64,000 bases of DNA from assembly GCA_900539465.1 (NCBI GenBank), contig UQCF01000002.1, forward strand, positions 156,943 to 220,942. The letters run 5' to 3'. The notes under the pieces were generated by a model that was given only the letters and a program-made list of their open reading frames with translations, ran no database searches and was not told the origin of the DNA. The DNA comes from an uncultured Ruminococcus sp. (GTDB lineage: Bacteria > Bacillota > Clostridia > Oscillospirales > Acutalibacteraceae). This document shows, piece by piece, positions 24,242 to 33,996 of the stretch (position 1 is its first letter; every line of letters starts with the position of its first letter). A program made the translations under genes and the position numbers.

Positions 24242-26287
24242 GTGAACCATAAAAGGTGGCAGATAATGCCGATAGATCAAGAGCTCATTTTGCAATGCGC
24301 TCAGGAACTTAATATTGACCCGCATGCCGTGCTGCTTGCTTATACGCGCGGAATTGACGACATATGCGATATGGCAGAGTTTTTCGGCATAGAAGCGGCA
24401 GAAGAGGTTGACCCGTTTTTATTCCCCGACATGGCAAAGGCGGCAGAACGCGTCAGAAAAGCGGTTGACGGCTTTGAAAGCATTGCGGTTTACGGCGATT
24501 ATGATGTGGACGGCGTTACCGCGACGGCGTTGCTTTATCTTTATTTAAGCTCGCTCGGCGCAAACGTTTCTTACTATATACCCGACCGCCACACAGAGGG
24601 ATACGGCTTAAGCTGCTCTGCGGCAGATAAGCTTAAAGAACGCGGAGTAAATCTCATAGTCACCGTAGATAACGGCATAAGTGCACTGGAAGAGGCGAAG
24701 TACATAAAAAAACTCGGTATGGATCTTGTTATAACCGACCACCATTTGCCCGGTGAGGAGTTGCCGGAGGCAGAGGCTGTCGTAGATCCGCACAGAGAGG
24801 ATTGCCCGCTTGAATTTAAAGACTATGTCGGCGCAGGGGTCGCTTATAAGCTCATGTGCGCCGTTGAGGGCGAGATAAACGAAAAAACAGAGAGTTATAT
24901 GGACCTTGTCGCTCTCGGCACGGTTGCAGACGTTATGCCGCTGCTTTGTGAAAACAGAAATTTTGTTAAAAGAGGGCTTGACGTTATCGCCTCATCACCA
25001 CGCATAGGAATAAAAGCACTCAGAAAGGCCGCCGGTACGGATGAAAAAGTTCCGTCATCTTCGGAGCTTGCGTTTGCGCTTTCGCCGCGCATAAATGCCG
25101 CCGGCAGAATGGGCAGTGCCGAGCGCGGACTTAAGCTTTTGATAAGCACCGATCCGAGCGACGCTCAGGGCTATGCCGAAGAAATAAGCGAAGAAAATGC
25201 TTTGAGGCAAAAGACAGAGCAGGAGATAACCGCTCTCGCAATTGAGCAGATAGAATCTGCTCCCGGCAGAGTGTTCGACCCCGTGCTCGTCGTTGACGGA
25301 GAGGGCTGGAACGACGGAGTTATCGGCATTGTCGCTTCGCGTCTTACAGAGAGATACGGCAGACCGTCCGTTGTTATAACAAAGCTTCAAAACGAGGCAA
25401 AGGGCTCCGGCAGAAGCGTAGAGGGTTTTTCTCTTTATGACGCGCTTGACGCTGTCAAAGACAAGCTCACTCACTTCGGCGGTCATAAGCTCGCCGCAGG
25501 TCTCGGAATTGACCCCGGCAGAATAGATGAGTTCAGAAAAGCGATTAACGCCTATGCTCAAAATTTTGATATGCCTTTCTCTGTGCAGAGAATAGATTAT
25601 AAATTAAAGCTCCACTCAATAAATGAGGAGCTTCTCGCAGTTGCCGAAACTATGGAGCCGTGCGGCGCGGGCAATCCGCAGCCTGTGTTCGGAATTTATA
25701 ACATGACAATAGACAATATTGTTCCCATAGGTTCCGGTAAGCACATAAAGCTTGAACTGTCAAGAAACGGCAGCAAAATTTATGCGCTGAAATTCTCGTG
25801 TACCGCGGCAGAGTTCCCTTATGAAAAGGGCGATGTTGTGGATTTGGCTGTCGCAGTTAAAAGAAACGAATATCTCGGCAGAGTGAGCGTTAGCATAATA
25901 ATCAAAAATATTCGTATGCACGGCATAGACGAAGAGTCTGTTTTAAAAGATATGCGCCTTTATGAAAAATTCGAGCGCGGCTCAGACATCACAGCCGAAG
26001 AGGCTTCATACATGATGCCGGACAGAAAGCTTAACGCCGATGTCTATCGCTTTATTCGCTCGCGCGCTCCGTGGCGTTTCGGCACGGAAATTTTGTGCCA
26101 TAGAATCAAAGAGAGCAGATATGCGCCGGTTTGCTGCTGCATAGAGGCAATGAAAGAATCGGGGCTTATAATTGCCGAGAAAGAAGCACTTAAAATAAAC
26201 GAAAATTCGGGCAAGGTCAGTCTCGAAGATACTCCCGTTATCAAACGGTTAAAAACATTTGCAGAGGGGAATAAAAATGAGCATTAA
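24242..26287 (+). CDS. recJ: Single-stranded-DNA-specific exonuclease RecJ
   Basis: About 681 residues from GTG 24242 (RBS AGAGGTG, 7 bases away). 5'-3' exonuclease of recombination and mismatch repair. DHH phosphoesterase motifs: VYGDYDVDGVTATALL, VTVDNGIS, ITDHHLPGE, VDPHRED, GAGVAYKL, LVALGTVADVMP; DHHA1 region with NDGVIGIVASRL and GSGRSVEGFSLYDAL, FGGHKLAAG; then the OB-fold (MEPCGAGNPQPVF) and a C-terminal extension of about 120 residues. Overlaps rel by 11 bases. The apt gene often found between recJ and rel in Firmicutes is absent here. Confidence 0.95.
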   Translation: MNHKRWQIMPIDQELILQCAQELNIDPHAVLLAYTRGIDDICDMAEFFGIEAAEEVDPFLFPDMAKAAERVRKAVDGFESIAVYGDYDVDGVTATALLYLYLSSLGANVSYYIPDRHTEGYGLSCSAADKLKERGVNLIVTVDNGISALEEAKYIKKLGMDLVITDHHLPGEELPEAEAVVDPHREDCPLEFKDYVGAGVAYKLMCAVEGEINEKTESYMDLVALGTVADVMPLLCENRNFVKRGLDVIASSPRIGIKALRKAAGTDEKVPSSSELAFALSPRINAAGRMGSAERGLKLLISTDPSDAQGYAEEISEENALRQKTEQEITALAIEQIESAPGRVFDPVLVVDGEGWNDGVIGIVASRLTERYGRPSVVITKLQNEAKGSGRSVEGFSLYDALDAVKDKLTHFGGHKLAAGLGIDPGRIDEFRKAINAYAQNFDMPFSVQRIDYKLKLHSINEELLAVAETMEPCGAGNPQPVFGIYNMTIDNIVPIGSGKHIKLELSRNGSKIYALKFSCTAAEFPYEKGDVVDLAVAVKRNEYLGRVSVSIIIKNIRMHGIDEESVLKDMRLYEKFERGSDITAEEASYMMPDRKLNADVYRFIRSRAPWRFGTEILCHRIKESRYAPVCCCIEAMKESGLIIAEKEALKINENSGKVSLEDTPVIKRLKTFAEGNKNEH

Positions 26288-28490
26288 ATTAGACCCCGCT
26301 TCGGCGGCGGATAAAGAATATATAAAGCTTCGCCAAACACTTGAAAAGTCTATGGATAAGAGCGAGCTCGAAGAAATAGACAAGGCTTTCGACTGGGCGA
26401 GGGAAGAACATGACGGGCAGTTCCGCTTTTCGGGTCAGCCCTATATAATTCACCCCATAGCCGTGGCGCAGATACTTGCGGATTACGGCATGGATAAAGA
26501 TTCGATAATATCCGCACTTTTGCACGATATTGTTGAGGATACCGACGCCACAATCGAAGACGTTAAAGAGCGTTTCGGCGACGAAATCGCCTCGATAGTA
26601 GACGGCCTTACAAAAATGGGCAAGGTGCCGCTGAGCACCAAAGAGGAGCAGCAGGCAGAGAATGTAAGAAAAATGCTTCTTGCCATGTCGCAGGATATAA
26701 GAGTTATCATCATTAAGCTTGCTGACAGAATACACAACCTCAGAACTCTCAGCTTTATGCGTCCGCAAAAAAGGCGCGAAAAAGCGCAGGAAACTCTCGA
26801 AATCTATGCGCCCATAGCTCACCGCTTAGGTATCAGAGCGATGAAAGAAGAACTCGAAGACCTTGCCATAAGCTACCTTGACCCGATAGCTTATAACGAG
26901 ATTGAGGCTTCGCTCGCAAAGCAGCAAAAGGCGAGGAGCGAATATCTTGAGCAGATAAAGAGGCAGATTGCCGAGCGAGTTAAAAAGATTGTGCCCGATT
27001 GCCACATTGAGGGCAGAATAAAAAGCGTTCACGGCATATACCGCAAAATGTATATGCAAAACAAAAGCTTTGACGAAATATACGACGTCTATGCCGTCAG
27101 AATAATTGTTGATAAGGTCATAGACTGCTATAACTGCCTTGGTATTATTCACGATATGTTTACCCCGATTCCGGGCAGATTTAAAGATTATATTTCCACC
27201 CCAAAACCCAATATGTATCAGTCGCTTCACACCACGGTAATAGGCAGAGAGGGCATACCTTTTGAAGTTCAGATAAGAACGTGGGAGATGCACCGCACCG
27301 CAGAATTCGGTATCGCGGCACACTGGAAGTATAAGCTCGGAATATCGGGTAAGCAAAAGCTTGACGAGCGTCTGACATGGATAAGACAGCTGCTTGAGGA
27401 GCAGAACGAGACAGAAAACCCCGAGGATATAGTCAGAACAATAAAAACCGATTTTGTGCCCGAAGAAGTGTTTGTGTTCACTCCCAAGGGCGATGTCGTA
27501 AGCCTGCCTGTCGGCGCAACAGTTATCGACTTTGCTTACGGTATACATTCCGCCGTAGGCCACAAAATGATGGGCGCAAAGGTAGACGGCAGAATTGTTC
27601 CTCTTGATTATCAGGTTAAAACAGGCGAAATCGTTGAAATTCTGACTTCTTCTCAGCCGGGCAAAGGACCGAGCAGAGACTGGCTCAACATTGCGCACAC
27701 AAGCTCCGCAAGGGCAAAAATACGAGCATGGTTCAAAAAAGAAAAACGCGATGAAAACATTGTTGAGGGTAAACTCGCGGTTGAACGCGAATTCCGCCGC
27801 AACGGAATACGTCTTGACGAGGCTCAAAGAGAGGCGTTTGTACTCCAGACGGCGCAGAAACAGCGCGTGAACACAACCGATGATTTTTATGCCGCTATCG
27901 GCTACGGCGGTATATCCCTCACCAAAATGATGCCTCACATTAAAGAGGATTATAATAAGCTTATAAAAGCACAGCAGCAAGACGGCGAAGAACCGATAAT
28001 CAAAACAGTGCCGATAAAGCCCAAAAAGACGAGGAGCGACGGCGTTGTTATTGAGGGAATAGAAAACTGCCTTGTCAAGTTCTCAAAGTGCTGCAACCCA
28101 TTGCCGGGCGACGACATAATCGGCTTTATAACAAGGGGGCACGGCGTTTCTATTCATAAAAGAGACTGCACAAACGTACCCAAACGCATAGAGCTTTCGC
28201 AAGAGCCGGAGAGATGGATCAAAGCTTATTGGGACAGCGACGTAAAAGAAGATTTCAAAGCGAATATAGCCGTAACGGGTATGGACAGAACGGGACTGTT
28301 GATGGATATAACCGCTCAGTTCGCGGCAATGCACGTTGATATTCATTCCGTCAATACCAAGACAAATAAAGACGGCAGAGCCGTTATGAATTTTGTCATA
28401 ACCGTCAACGGAACGGAGCATCTTAAAAATGTTATGGCAAAACTTTCAAAAGTCAACGGAGTGCTTGACGTTGAGCGCTCAAACGTATAA
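26277..28490 (+). CDS. rel: Bifunctional (p)ppGpp synthetase/hydrolase Rel
   Basis: 737 residues from the ATG at 26277 (RBS GAGGGG), typical length. Controls the stringent response. HD hydrolase domain: GQPYIIHPIAVAQIL, LLHDIVEDTDAT; synthetase domain: KSVHGIYRKM, YDVYAVRIIVD, DYISTPKPNMYQSLHT, EIQIRT-type VQIRTWEMH, AEFGIAAHWKYK; TGS domain (VFVFTPKGDVVSLPVGATVIDFAYGIHS); zinc/RIS region with CCNPLPGDDIIGF; C-terminal ACT. HD motifs are intact, so both activities are expected. Second gene of the recJ-rel-dtd-MBL-hemZ run. Confidence 0.97.
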   Translation: MSIKLDPASAADKEYIKLRQTLEKSMDKSELEEIDKAFDWAREEHDGQFRFSGQPYIIHPIAVAQILADYGMDKDSIISALLHDIVEDTDATIEDVKERFGDEIASIVDGLTKMGKVPLSTKEEQQAENVRKMLLAMSQDIRVIIIKLADRIHNLRTLSFMRPQKRREKAQETLEIYAPIAHRLGIRAMKEELEDLAISYLDPIAYNEIEASLAKQQKARSEYLEQIKRQIAERVKKIVPDCHIEGRIKSVHGIYRKMYMQNKSFDEIYDVYAVRIIVDKVIDCYNCLGIIHDMFTPIPGRFKDYISTPKPNMYQSLHTTVIGREGIPFEVQIRTWEMHRTAEFGIAAHWKYKLGISGKQKLDERLTWIRQLLEEQNETENPEDIVRTIKTDFVPEEVFVFTPKGDVVSLPVGATVIDFAYGIHSAVGHKMMGAKVDGRIVPLDYQVKTGEIVEILTSSQPGKGPSRDWLNIAHTSSARAKIRAWFKKEKRDENIVEGKLAVEREFRRNGIRLDEAQREAFVLQTAQKQRVNTTDDFYAAIGYGGISLTKMMPHIKEDYNKLIKAQQQDGEEPIIKTVPIKPKKTRSDGVVIEGIENCLVKFSKCCNPLPGDDIIGFITRGHGVSIHKRDCTNVPKRIELSQEPERWIKAYWDSDVKEDFKANIAVTGMDRTGLLMDITAQFAAMHVDIHSVNTKTNKDGRAVMNFVITVNGTEHLKNVMAKLSKVNGVLDVERSNV

Positions 28491-28505
28491 AGGAGATTTA
28501 AAGTT

Positions 28506-28964
28506 ATGAAAGCAGTTGTTCAAAGAGTAACGGCGTCCTCTGTGAGCGTGGACGGCGAAATTGCAGGAAAGATAGACAAAGGGCTCAATGTTCTTCTCGG
28601 TGTGGAAGAGGACGACACCGAAAAAGACGCCGAGGTGCTCGCCGCCAAAATAGCCAAAATGAGAATTTTTGAAGACGAAAACGAAAAAATGAATCTTTCG
28701 GTTTTGGACGTTGACGGCTCGGTGCTTGTAATTTCTCAATTCACTCTTTGCGCAGATATAAAAAAGGGCAACAGACCGTCCTTTATCCTTGCCGCAAAGC
28801 CCGATAAAGCAACGGCTTTATATGAATATTTTTCTTCTCAGCTTAAAGAGAACGGCGTAAAAAAGGTTGAAAACGGAGTTTTCGGCGCGGACATGGCGGT
28901 CGAAATTTCAAACGACGGCCCCGTTACCATTATTATGGACACGGCTATTTGGAGAAAGGGCTGA
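28506..28964 (+). CDS. dtd: D-aminoacyl-tRNA deacylase
   Basis: 152 residues, full DTD. Hydrolyses D-amino acids from mischarged tRNAs. Starts MKAVVQRVTASSVSVDGEI; carries LLGVEEDD, SQFTLCAD (catalytic-site SQxTL) and the cross-subunit motif seen as NDGPVTI (usually NxGPVT). RBS AAGGAG, 15 bases after rel. Confidence 0.96.
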   Translation: MKAVVQRVTASSVSVDGEIAGKIDKGLNVLLGVEEDDTEKDAEVLAAKIAKMRIFEDENEKMNLSVLDVDGSVLVISQFTLCADIKKGNRPSFILAAKPDKATALYEYFSSQLKENGVKKVENGVFGADMAVEISNDGPVTIIMDTAIWRKG

Positions 28965-28968
28965 TTTT

Positions 28969-29592
28969 ATGAACATTCAAACCGTTAAAGTCGGCATAAT
29001 AAGCACAAACTGCTACATTCTGACGGACGAAAAAACAAATGAAGCTATTGTTATAGACCCCGGCTCAAAATGCGGACAAATCATAGATGCTGTCAAAGAT
29101 AAAAATGTAAAGTATATACTTTTAACTCACGGTCACTACGACCATATACTCGGCGCGGCACAGCTCAAGCGTTTAACGGGTGCCGCTCTTGCCATAGGCG
29201 CAGAGGACGAAGAGTGTCTTCGCGACGATATTCTCAGCAGGGCGGGGCTTCATTTTAAAGAGCCGCAGGAGAATACCTGTGCCGACATAATTTTGCATGA
29301 CGGCGACACGCTTCCGTTTGAGGGTCAGACCATAAAAGTTATTCACACACCCGGTCATACACCGGGCGGAGTGTGCTATTTGTTTGACGAAGAAAACGCT
29401 CTGTTCAGCGGAGATACACTTTTTAATCTTGCAATAGGACGTACCGATTTTCAGGGCGGCAGTGATGCGGATATGGCTCGCTCGCTCAAAAAAATAGCCG
29501 CGCTTTCAAAAAATTACGATGTTTTTCCGGGTCACGGCCCGTCAAGCACTCTTGATTATGAAAAAAAGCATAATCCTTATTTTGTATATTGA
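28969..29592 (+). CDS. Metallo-beta-lactamase fold hydrolase (glyoxalase II-like)
   Basis: 207 residues from ATG 28969 (GGAGAAAGG upstream), 4 bases after dtd. Metal site THGHYDHILGA (HxHxDH), then HTPGHTPGGVCY, FSGDTLFNLAIGRTDFQGG and FPGHGPSSTL. The short length, lacking the C-terminal glyoxalase II helical domain, fits the YqgX-type hydrolases of Firmicutes. A position between dtd and hemZ is common in Clostridia. Substrate uncertain. Confidence 0.9.
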   Translation: MNIQTVKVGIISTNCYILTDEKTNEAIVIDPGSKCGQIIDAVKDKNVKYILLTHGHYDHILGAAQLKRLTGAALAIGAEDEECLRDDILSRAGLHFKEPQENTCADIILHDGDTLPFEGQTIKVIHTPGHTPGGVCYLFDEENALFSGDTLFNLAIGRTDFQGGSDADMARSLKKIAALSKNYDVFPGHGPSSTLDYEKKHNPYFVY

Positions 29593-29636
29593 TAAACAGT
29601 TAAGAAAGGCTTCGGCAAGAGCCGATAGGTTTTAAT

Positions 29637-31118
29637 ATGATACTCAGAGTTTTGGGGCACGGTTTTCATTATGAGGGTGAAAATCTTTGCAGGGTGTTCT
29701 TTCCGCATGAAAAAATAACCGTAACAAAAAACGGTGAGGGCGAGGATTCTCTTACCGTCATAACATTTATGAGTGAAGAAAACGGCAAAGCGAATATAGA
29801 GGTTTCCGTTGTTTCGGACGGCGAAAAATCCGAGCGCAAATGCACTGCCGTGAGAAAACACGAAAGTGACGAAGAATGGCGCGCACTTTGCGAAAAAAAG
29901 ATGATGACAGAGCTGTTTTATCTTTTATCCGAATATACGGGCTACACGCCTAAGTGGGGCATACTCACGGGCGTCCGCCCCTCAAAGCTTATGACAAGCC
30001 TTATAAACACCATGGGCGGCGACAGAGCAAAAGAATATTTTGAAAAAGATTTGCTCGTTCAAAAGGATAAAACCGAGCTTGCCTTTTCGGTCTCAAAGGC
30101 AGAAGAAAAAATAATTTCTCTCTCTGCTCCCGAATCGTTCAGTCTTTATGTTTCTATTCCGTTTTGCCCCACAAGGTGCAGCTATTGCTCGTTTGTTTCA
30201 CATTCTATAGAGCACGCAGGCAAGCTCATACCGGAGTATGTCGAAAATCTTTGCACCGAGCTTGAATACACCGCGCAAAAAGCAAAAAAACTGAATTTAA
30301 GACTTGAGTCGATATATTGGGGCGGCGGCACACCCACAACCCTTTCTGCAGAGCAGATAGAAAAAATCTGTGCTGTAATAGAGAAAAATTTTGACCTGTC
30401 CCATTTAAGAGAATATACCGTTGAGGCGGGACGTCCCGACACCGTAACCGCCGAAAAGCTTGCGGTGTTAAAGGCGGCGGGCATAACGCGCCTTAGCATA
30501 AATCCGCAGACTTTTAATGACAGCGTGCTCGAAAACATCGGTCGCAGACACACTTCAAAGCAAACGCTGGACGCATTCAAAGCCGCAAGGGACGCAGGCT
30601 TTGACAATATCAATACAGACCTTATAGCAGGCCTTACGTCAGACACGTTTGACAGCTTTTGTCATACACTGGATACGGTGCTTTCGCTCTCTCCCGAGAA
30701 TATAACTCTTCACACGCTCGCGCTCAAACGCTCCTCGCGCCTTGTTACAGGCAAAATGGATATTGAAAGCGGTGCGCTTGCCGACAAAATGCTTCGTCAG
30801 GCAAACTCTCGGTTTATTGAAAATGAATATGAGCCATACTATATGTATCGCCAAAGCCGCTCTCTCGGCAACCTTGAGAATGTCGGATGGTGCAAAGAGG
30901 GGTACGAGTGCCTTTATAATGTATTTATGATGGAGGAGTGCCACACCGTCCTTGCCACCGGTGCGGGTGCGGTTACAAAGCTTAAAGAATACGGATTTAA
31001 CAATATTCAAAGAATATTTAATTTTAAATACCCGTATGAATACAATACACGCTTCGGCGAAATACTCGAACGCAAGGAACGCATAACTTCGTTTTATGAC
31101 GAGTTCGACCATCGCTGA
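29637..31118 (+). CDS. hemZ: Radical SAM coproporphyrinogen dehydrogenase HemZ-like protein
   Basis: 493 residues, matching HemZ (~500). Radical SAM cluster motif PFCPTRCSYCSF (CxxxCxxC, ~168-175), YWGGGTPTTL, YTVEAGRPDT, RLSINPQTF, NTDLIAGL. N-terminal ~160 residues are the HemZ-specific extension containing GILTGVRPSKL. HemZ is annotated as oxygen-independent coproporphyrinogen III oxidase, but the in vivo role in non-heme-making Clostridia is unclear. The RBS is weak (GATAGG). No other heme gene in the window. Confidence 0.9.
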   Translation: MILRVLGHGFHYEGENLCRVFFPHEKITVTKNGEGEDSLTVITFMSEENGKANIEVSVVSDGEKSERKCTAVRKHESDEEWRALCEKKMMTELFYLLSEYTGYTPKWGILTGVRPSKLMTSLINTMGGDRAKEYFEKDLLVQKDKTELAFSVSKAEEKIISLSAPESFSLYVSIPFCPTRCSYCSFVSHSIEHAGKLIPEYVENLCTELEYTAQKAKKLNLRLESIYWGGGTPTTLSAEQIEKICAVIEKNFDLSHLREYTVEAGRPDTVTAEKLAVLKAAGITRLSINPQTFNDSVLENIGRRHTSKQTLDAFKAARDAGFDNINTDLIAGLTSDTFDSFCHTLDTVLSLSPENITLHTLALKRSSRLVTGKMDIESGALADKMLRQANSRFIENEYEPYYMYRQSRSLGNLENVGWCKEGYECLYNVFMMEECHTVLATGAGAVTKLKEYGFNNIQRIFNFKYPYEYNTRFGEILERKERITSFYDEFDHR

Positions 31119-31148
31119 TTTGAGCTTTTATGTCAGAGAGGCAATGTG

Positions 31149-32069
31149 ATGAAAAGATATTATTCCGTCAGTGAAATAAATTCGGCTGTCAAAAATGACG
31201 CGGCCGAATTTGTCGGCGAATGTATAAACGAATACGAAAACAGAATATCGGCGGCGGCTTCAAATATACTGGAAAACAGCACGGTGGATATTGTTATGCT
31301 TGCGGGGCCGAGTTCATCGGGCAAAACGACAACGGCAAACAAAATAGCCGACGGAATTAAAAAGCACGGCAAAAACGCATATATTATTTCTCTTGACGAT
31401 TTTTATTATAACCGCAGCGATATACCGATAAACAGCGACGGACTGCCCGACTATGAGAATGTGAAAGCGCTCGATTTGCCGCTGATACACAAAACCTTTG
31501 ATGAGCTTATAAAAGAGCGCAGAGCGATTTTGCCTGTCTTTAATTTCAGCACGGGCAGGCGTGAGGAGCAGGGCAGATCCATTGCGATAAAAAACAACGA
31601 TGTCGTAATCGTTGAGGGTATTCATGCGCTGAATCCGATATTTACCAAAGGGCTCAGCGAAGAACACATTTATAAAATTTATATCAGCGTATCGTCAAGA
31701 ATGACGACCGAAAACGGCAAAATTCTGATGACTAAAAGAAATCTGCGCTTTGTAAGGCGTATGATAAGAGACTATAATTTCAGAAATTCATCTGTTGAGC
31801 ACACATATTTTTTATGGAGCGGAGTCAGAAAAGGCGAGGACAGATTTATTTTTCCTTTCAAAGGCAACGCTAACGAGTTTATTAACTCAATGCATCCGTT
31901 TGAGCCGTGCCTTTTCAGAGACGAAGCTACGGAGCTTCTCGGTCATATAGACGAAGAGAACGCATATTTTGATGAGGCACAGCGGCTTAAAGAGGCGATA
32001 GAGCGCTTTGAGCCGATAAGTGAAAAACTGTTGCCGAAGGATTCTCTTTTGCGCGAGTTCATAGGCTGA
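31149..32069 (+). CDS. Uridine kinase-like nucleoside kinase
   Basis: 306 residues from ATG 31149 (RBS AGAGAGG; GTG three bases earlier is an alternative). Walker A GPSSSGKTTTANKI (~52-65), SLDDFYYNRSDIP, and VVIVEGIHALNP are those of uridine/cytidine kinases. It lacks the threonyl-tRNA synthetase-like N-terminal domain of the longer ~550-residue clostridial nucleoside kinases, having instead ~45 residues of its own. Exact nucleoside unknown. Confidence 0.88.
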   Translation: MKRYYSVSEINSAVKNDAAEFVGECINEYENRISAAASNILENSTVDIVMLAGPSSSGKTTTANKIADGIKKHGKNAYIISLDDFYYNRSDIPINSDGLPDYENVKALDLPLIHKTFDELIKERRAILPVFNFSTGRREEQGRSIAIKNNDVVIVEGIHALNPIFTKGLSEEHIYKIYISVSSRMTTENGKILMTKRNLRFVRRMIRDYNFRNSSVEHTYFLWSGVRKGEDRFIFPFKGNANEFINSMHPFEPCLFRDEATELLGHIDEENAYFDEAQRLKEAIERFEPISEKLLPKDSLLREFIG

Positions 32070-32173
32070 TTTGTTAAAATTGCAACAAATCTTGCCAAAG
32101 GAGAAAAAGTATGATAAGATATTCGTTAGCTTTACTGTAAAAAATAAACGCTTACTTTACTGGAGGTCGGACA

Positions 32174-33964
32174 ATGGCAGAAAACAAAAAACAAGGTCAG
32201 TCGATGCTCAACGGCGCATTTGTGCTTGTTGTTGCAACCGTTCTGGTTAAAGTTATAGGCGCACTTTATAAAATTCCGCTGACGGGTCTTATAGGCGAGG
32301 TCGGCAGAGGATACTTCAACGCGGCTTATGAGATTTACACCCCCCTCTATGCAATATCCATGGCAGGTCTTCCCGTTGCCGTTTCAAAAACGGTTTCGCA
32401 GGAGCGTGCGCTCGGTCACTACCGCGATGTTAAAATAATTATGCGAACCGCAAGGCGCATATTTTTAATGACGGGTATTATCGCAACCGTTTTGCTTTTT
32501 GCAATAGCTTATCCCTATTCGAGATTTGTTATAAAGGCTCCCGAAAACTTTATCAGCATAATGGCAATAGCTCCCTCAATTTTCTTCTGCTGCTGTATGT
32601 CATCTTACAGAGGCTATTATGAGGGTCTGAGCAACATGGTACCGACGGGTGTTTCTCAGGTTATAGAGGCTCTCGGCAAGCTTGTTCTCGGTCTCGGCTT
32701 TTCAAACGCGATAATGAAATTCGGCCTCAACCGCTATTCAAACGGTCTTACCGTTTTCGGCGAGAGCGTCACCACCAAGCAAGAGGCTCTCAGCGCAATA
32801 TACCCTTATGCCGCCGCAGGCGCGATAGGCGGCGTTACCATAGGCACAATGTTCGGCCTTTTGTTCCTTATAGTAAGGCACAAACTTAAAGGCGACGGAA
32901 TTACAAGAAGAATGTTGGTAGAAGCTCCGCCCCCGAGAAAGAGCAAGGCGTGGGCAAAGCTCATAACCGTAACGGCTCTTCCGGTTGCGGCAGGCTCTCT
33001 TATACTTAATGTTACAAACCTTATAGATACAATAACCATAAGAAACAGACTTGCTTATGCCCTCGCAACAGACCTTGAAACGGTCAAGGGTATGTATTTG
33101 ACTCAGCTTACAAACTCCGGTACGCTTGACAGCGATATAGCAACATATCTCTACGGCGTTTACGGCTCCGTGCTTGATTTCAAAAACCTTATCCCCACAA
33201 TTACCATGACTCTCGGTATAAGCGCCATACCCGCGCTTTCGGCAGCTTGGGCAGTAAAAGACAGAAGAACTACCAAAATCACAATCGAGTCGGTTATAAG
33301 AATAACAATGCTTGTTTCCCTGCCTGCCGGTTTCGGTATGGCCGTTTTGGCAAAACCGATTTTGAGCCTTGTTTATAACGGCACAAACGCGAGCAACCTT
33401 GTGTCGATAGCGGCACCCATACTTACAACCTACGGCTTTGCGATATTCCTTTTCGCAGTGTCCTCACCCATAACAAATATGCTTCAGGCTTTGGGCAGAA
33501 TGGATATTCCGCTTAAATCAATGGTTGTCGGTGCGGTGGTTAAGATTATCCTTAACTACATACTCGTCGGCGCACCCGATATAAATATCAACGGTGCGCC
33601 CATCGGGTCAATAGTTTGCTATGTTATAATGGTTGCGATAAATATGTTTATGCTGATCAAAATATCCAAGGTTCGTGTAAACTTTATTTCAATATTCTTT
33701 AAGCCGTTGCTCTGTGCCGGAATAAGCTGCATCTCGGCATATGCCTGCTACCGCGTGTTCGGCTCTATTCTTGAGGGCGTAGGCGACCCGGCTTCAAGAC
33801 TTAACGGTCAGACGATAGCTACCCTTATTGCCGTTGTTGCGGCAGTGTTTGCATATGTTGTATCGCTTTTGCTTTCAAAGGGAATTTCAAAAGATGATGT
33901 AAATATGATACCTAAGGGAGAAAAAATTGCCAAAGTACTTGCAAAGCATGGATTTTTAGGTTAA
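32174..33964 (+). CDS. MurJ/SpoVB-type polysaccharide flippase (YabM-like)
   Basis: 596 residues with ~14 transmembrane helices of the MOP/PST superfamily. N-terminal GAFVLVVATVLVKVIGALYKIPLTGLIGEVGRGYFNAAYEIYTP is the SpoVB/YtgP/YabM signature. Position immediately before mazG, hup and rqcP matches Bacillus yabM. These proteins flip lipid-linked cell-wall or spore-cortex precursors. RBS GGAGG. SpoVB versus MurJ role cannot be separated from sequence. Confidence 0.92.
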   Translation: MAENKKQGQSMLNGAFVLVVATVLVKVIGALYKIPLTGLIGEVGRGYFNAAYEIYTPLYAISMAGLPVAVSKTVSQERALGHYRDVKIIMRTARRIFLMTGIIATVLLFAIAYPYSRFVIKAPENFISIMAIAPSIFFCCCMSSYRGYYEGLSNMVPTGVSQVIEALGKLVLGLGFSNAIMKFGLNRYSNGLTVFGESVTTKQEALSAIYPYAAAGAIGGVTIGTMFGLLFLIVRHKLKGDGITRRMLVEAPPPRKSKAWAKLITVTALPVAAGSLILNVTNLIDTITIRNRLAYALATDLETVKGMYLTQLTNSGTLDSDIATYLYGVYGSVLDFKNLIPTITMTLGISAIPALSAAWAVKDRRTTKITIESVIRITMLVSLPAGFGMAVLAKPILSLVYNGTNASNLVSIAAPILTTYGFAIFLFAVSSPITNMLQALGRMDIPLKSMVVGAVVKIILNYILVGAPDININGAPIGSIVCYVIMVAINMFMLIKISKVRVNFISIFFKPLLCAGISCISAYACYRVFGSILEGVGDPASRLNGQTIATLIAVVAAVFAYVVSLLLSKGISKDDVNMIPKGEKIAKVLAKHGFLG

Positions 33965-33996
33965 AATAAGATAATGTATCGGCGAGGCGTACTGAA

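Noticed and set aside
26259..26276. Longer start for rel
   Set aside because: The extra six codons lie within the recJ end and the RBS; ATG 26277 has GAGGGG at the right distance.
32068..32091. Hairpin GATTTGTT/AACAAATC as terminator after the nucleoside kinase gene
   Set aside because: Short AT-rich stem with no T-run after it; not supported as a terminator.
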